From a virus, in the IMG/VR virus record IMGVR_UViG_3300020219_000067, positions 1 to 24,334 of that record: a DNA stretch of 24,334 nucleotides; one strand, given 5' to 3'. The notes under the pieces are model-generated. The model saw only the letters and a list, made by a program, of their open reading frames with translations, did not search any database and was not told the DNA's origin. Position numbers and translations under genes: made by a program. Below, one piece after another: positions 22,112 through 24,334 of the stretch. Each line of letters opens with the position of its first letter. Within the stretch, counting starts at the first letter, position 1.

Positions 22112-22199
22112 GGCTACTCTCCGTTTTCAGATGCCAGCGCGGCAGCGGGAGCCGTCGCGCCGGAGTTACGCGCGTCGCCTACTACCGCGCGGCAAGGGG

Positions 22200-22511
22200 T
22201 CAGGGCGGATGCCGCCCGTTGAGTCGTTCGTCGATCTTGTCTTCCAGCCTTTGCAGGTCGCTGCGCAAATCGAGGCGTGCGCCGCGCACCTCCGCCAGCA
22301 CTTCACTCCGGTACAAGCTAGCGTTGCTTTCAACCTGATCCATGCGCTCTTGCATGCGTTCCAGCTTCTCCGCCTGCACCAACGCACGTGTGTCGATCGC
22401 AGCCAGCCGGCCGCCCACGTACCACGTACCGAGCGCGACGAACACAAGCGTTTGCACCAATCCGCTGACCAGTTGTCCAGCGTCGCGCTTCAGCCATTCG
22501 GGCATGCTCAT
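22200..22511 (-). CDS. Small membrane-anchored coiled-coil protein, holin-like candidate
   Basis: A 103-residue protein starting MSMPEWLKRDAGQLVSGLVQ at 22511, just after the upstream stop. One membrane segment (LVSGLVQTLVFVALGTWYVGG) is followed by a long charged coiled coil (ALVQAEKLERMQERMDQVES, then RLEDKIDERL). In the lysis cassette this could be a holin, pinholin or antiholin; the single membrane segment does not settle which. No normal ribosome site is visible before it, so translation may depend on the upstream gene. Confidence 0.6.
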   Translation of the reverse strand: MSMPEWLKRDAGQLVSGLVQTLVFVALGTWYVGGRLAAIDTRALVQAEKLERMQERMDQVESNASLYRSEVLAEVRGARLDLRSDLQRLEDKIDERLNGRHPP

Positions 22512-22515
22512 CGGG

Positions 22516-23433
22516 CTAGGGGTTCGCGGGCGGAGTAGGTCGAACAGGGGGGAGCACAACAGGCGTGCAGTTGCCACCAGCCCCACCGGATCCACCCGTG
22601 CCGCCAAGGCCACCCGCGCCACCCGTGGCACCACCGCCAGCCATCCCGCCATTGGCGCCGCTGGAGGCACCGCCCCCACCGCCGGGTCCACCTGTGCCAC
22701 CAGGCGCGCCAGGCGCGCCGCTACCCCCGCTGCCGGCGACGCAGTTGCCTGAGTTGATGATGTCTGTTGAGTTGTGCCGCACCGCGTTTTCGTCGCCATT
22801 CACCGCGTTGTTGCCTTGTCGCACGCCCAGCGTAGCGTCGTTGGAATTGGCGATCAGTGTGCTCTCTGTCAGCTGAGTGACGGCGCCGTGGCTGTACACG
22901 CCACCAGCGCCGACTTGAATGGCTGGTGGTGCGTTGGCGAGTGTCGTGCTGACGTTCGCAAAGGCTTGCACCGTAGCCGTCTCGCGCTGCGTGTTCTGTG
23001 ACGATACCCATCGCGTGGTTTCGTTCGCCTGGCGCGTTGCGTCGAAGCTGACCACTCCACTGATCACTCCATTGACCATCGGCCCTACGTTCTGTGCGAA
23101 CTGGCCGATCTGCTGTAACGCAGTTGGCGGCGGCGAGTACTGCGGCAGCACAGGTTGATGCGGACCGGCACCGGTTCCCGCGCGGTGGTTGGCCAGCGTG
23201 GTTGACGTCTTGCCCAAAAAGCAGATGGCCATAGCGCCTTCGGACTTTGCTTGCATGCATTCGGCATCGTCTTTCTGACGTTGTTCGGCCAGCATCCGTT
23301 CGTGCTGCAGCAGTTGGTCGTTTTGTCGTTCTGCGCTGGCAGTCAGCTCCACCAGATTGGGGTCTTTCTTGATGTTGAAACACGCTGTCAGCGTCAACGC
23401 TGCAGCGGCGATGATGAGCAGTCGAATACGCAT
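22516..23433 (-). CDS. Phage lipoprotein with Gly-rich C-terminal tail
   Basis: A 305-residue lipoprotein. The signal segment MRIRLLIIAAAALTLTACFN has the lipobox LTAC, with lipidation at Cys18. A charged Gln-rich helix follows (AERQNDQLLQHERMLAEQRQ), then a helical/Asn-Thr-rich middle (TLIANSNDATLGVRQGNNAV). From residue about 235 comes a collagen-like low-complexity run of Gly with Ala, Ser, Thr and Pro (GAPGAPGGTGGPGGGGG), and the end is Pro-rich (VVLPPVRPTPPANP). GGAG lies 8 nt upstream of ATG 23433. It probably sits in a membrane or on the cell surface; function unknown. Such tails also appear in phage tail or surface proteins. Confidence 0.65.
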   Translation of the reverse strand: MRIRLLIIAAAALTLTACFNIKKDPNLVELTASAERQNDQLLQHERMLAEQRQKDDAECMQAKSEGAMAICFLGKTSTTLANHRAGTGAGPHQPVLPQYSPPPTALQQIGQFAQNVGPMVNGVISGVVSFDATRQANETTRWVSSQNTQRETATVQAFANVSTTLANAPPAIQVGAGGVYSHGAVTQLTESTLIANSNDATLGVRQGNNAVNGDENAVRHNSTDIINSGNCVAGSGGSGAPGAPGGTGGPGGGGGASSGANGGMAGGGATGGAGGLGGTGGSGGAGGNCTPVVLPPVRPTPPANP

Positions 23434-23503
23434 GGCCGATCTCCGTTGTGGCGGCCGCAGTCTGGGCGCGACAGAGCGGCCAAACTACGGGAGAGGCGGC
23501 GAC

Positions 23504-24334
23504 CTACAAGGTCTCTGCAACAACTAAGCTCGACCGGTAGTAAGGCCCCGTCACATGCTCGATCTCCACATCGTTCTCAAGCACCCCGTAAACGCCCATG
23601 CGCCGCATGTAAAGCGTGGAGCTGGTGCGCGGCAGCACGATCACGGTGCTGCCTTTTCCCGCCTCGAACTTCATCCGATCAAGGCAAACGCTGTTGGTGT
23701 TGTTGATGCCAAACACCTGCGCCTCAGTCAGTCGCGGCAGCGGCGCTGTGAGTTTTCGATAGCGCGCCAGCCGCGTGTGCGTCACCACGCGGTGCGGCGT
23801 GACACGAACAAGACTGTTGTCGAGCGTAGGAGCTTTCCAATTCTTGCCAACCCCATCGAGCACCATCGCTGGCCCTGCCCACAACCGGCCGATCTCGAGC
23901 AGGTAGCTGCCCGGCGCCGGCGCCACAAATCGCACCGCTATGGACTGCACGGAATGGTCTTGGCTCAGCAGCAAGTAGGCGTCTCCAGCGGTTGAACCCC
24001 AAATCGGAGTGCTCCCTTGATCGAACGGGTTTGATGTATGCACCAGCGTCGTCCACGCGGCATCGGAGTACAGCCGCACGGTTACAGTCAAACCCTGCAC
24101 CACCGAATTTGCGGACAGCATCGCAAGCACTCGCGCCAGCATGGGCTGGGCGGTGAATCCGGTGAAGCGGATCTCGCCGCCTGGCGGCGCGGTGCCTTTC
24201 AACAGAGTCAAATTCGCCGGCTGCGCCTTGGTGCGATCACGAATATTCACCAAGGTTCCGGCTACCGTCTCAAAAAATATCGTGCCTGCATAAACGTCAG
24301 GAATCGACAGCGTCGCCGTGGCATCGGCCAGAAG
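23504..24334 (-). CDS. Putative virion (tail-associated) protein, N-terminus beyond window
   Basis: The frame is open from the window edge to the TAG at 23504, with 276 codons visible and no stop. A TTG at 24253 is internal; the codons before it read on (TLSIPDVYAGTIFFETVAGT), so the true start lies outside. The protein is beta-rich (GLTVTVRLYSDAAWTTLVHT, GSYLLEIGRLWAGPAMVLDG, TLYMRRMGVYGVLENDVEIE), as in phage tail or adhesion proteins. A 70-bp gap separates it from the lipoprotein. The structural role is inferred from composition and position upstream of the lysis genes. Confidence 0.6.
   Translation of the reverse strand, partial: LLADATATLSIPDVYAGTIFFETVAGTLVNIRDRTKAQPANLTLLKGTAPPGGEIRFTGFTAQPMLARVLAMLSANSVVQGLTVTVRLYSDAAWTTLVHTSNPFDQGSTPIWGSTAGDAYLLLSQDHSVQSIAVRFVAPAPGSYLLEIGRLWAGPAMVLDGVGKNWKAPTLDNSLVRVTPHRVVTHTRLARYRKLTAPLPRLTEAQVFGINNTNSVCLDRMKFEAGKGSTVIVLPRTSSTLYMRRMGVYGVLENDVEIEHVTGPYYRSSLVVAETL

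Overview
This window is a GC-rich, tightly packed stretch of a temperate tailed-phage genome. It carries portal, terminase, head-morphogenesis and lysis genes plus a CI/Cro-type switch, a CII-like regulator and integrases. The host is most likely a gammaproteobacterium or betaproteobacterium of the Xanthomonas/Stenotrophomonas/Lysobacter kind. That guess rests on base composition and family resemblance only. Almost every gene is on the minus strand, and neighbours are joined by ATGA or 8-nt overlaps.

Read in the direction of transcription (right to left), the layout is as follows. (1) 24334-20735: the end of a virion-protein gene, a Gly-rich lipoprotein, a small membrane/coiled-coil protein, a muralytic enzyme, and an overlapping Rz/Rz1 spanin pair. 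(2) 20664-16051: a small plus-strand gene, a 350-bp cluster of CGTGGAA repeats, a tyrosine recombinase, a large serine recombinase with a coupled partner gene, and a small secreted protein. (3) 15993-14512: a plus-strand CI-like repressor, a divergent Cro-like repressor with an operator region between them, a strong hairpin, and a CII-family regulator. (4) 14519-9119: small early genes, a second short tyrosine recombinase, and a large primase/helicase. (5) 9122-6237: a diversity-generating retroelement (DGR). (6) 6244-1: small accessory genes including an ASCH-domain protein, then a small-terminase candidate, the large terminase, the portal, and a truncated head-morphogenesis gene.

The main result is the DGR. 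Two tandem target genes with a DUF1566/C-type-lectin-like fold end in variable repeats (VR1 8180-8309, VR2 8685-8821). They are followed by an Avd-type accessory gene and a template repeat (TR 7518-7654). On the coding strand VR1 differs from TR at 9 positions and VR2 at 15. Every one of these differences falls on a template adenine; all other positions in the 130- and 137-bp repeats are identical. This is the hallmark of adenine-specific mutagenic retrohoming.

The reverse transcriptase that should follow TR is broken. Only about 120 residues of its N-terminal domain remain. They are joined in frame to a nearly complete D12-class N6-adenine DNA methyltransferase, and the catalytic YxDD region is absent. 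Either a recent deletion has frozen the cassette, or an RT acts in trans, or this is a new RT-methyltransferase fusion.

Structural genes lie on both sides of the integrase/switch region. The sequence therefore looks like circular or virion-form phage DNA (or a phage integrated elsewhere), rather than a prophage ending at an att site next to these integrases.
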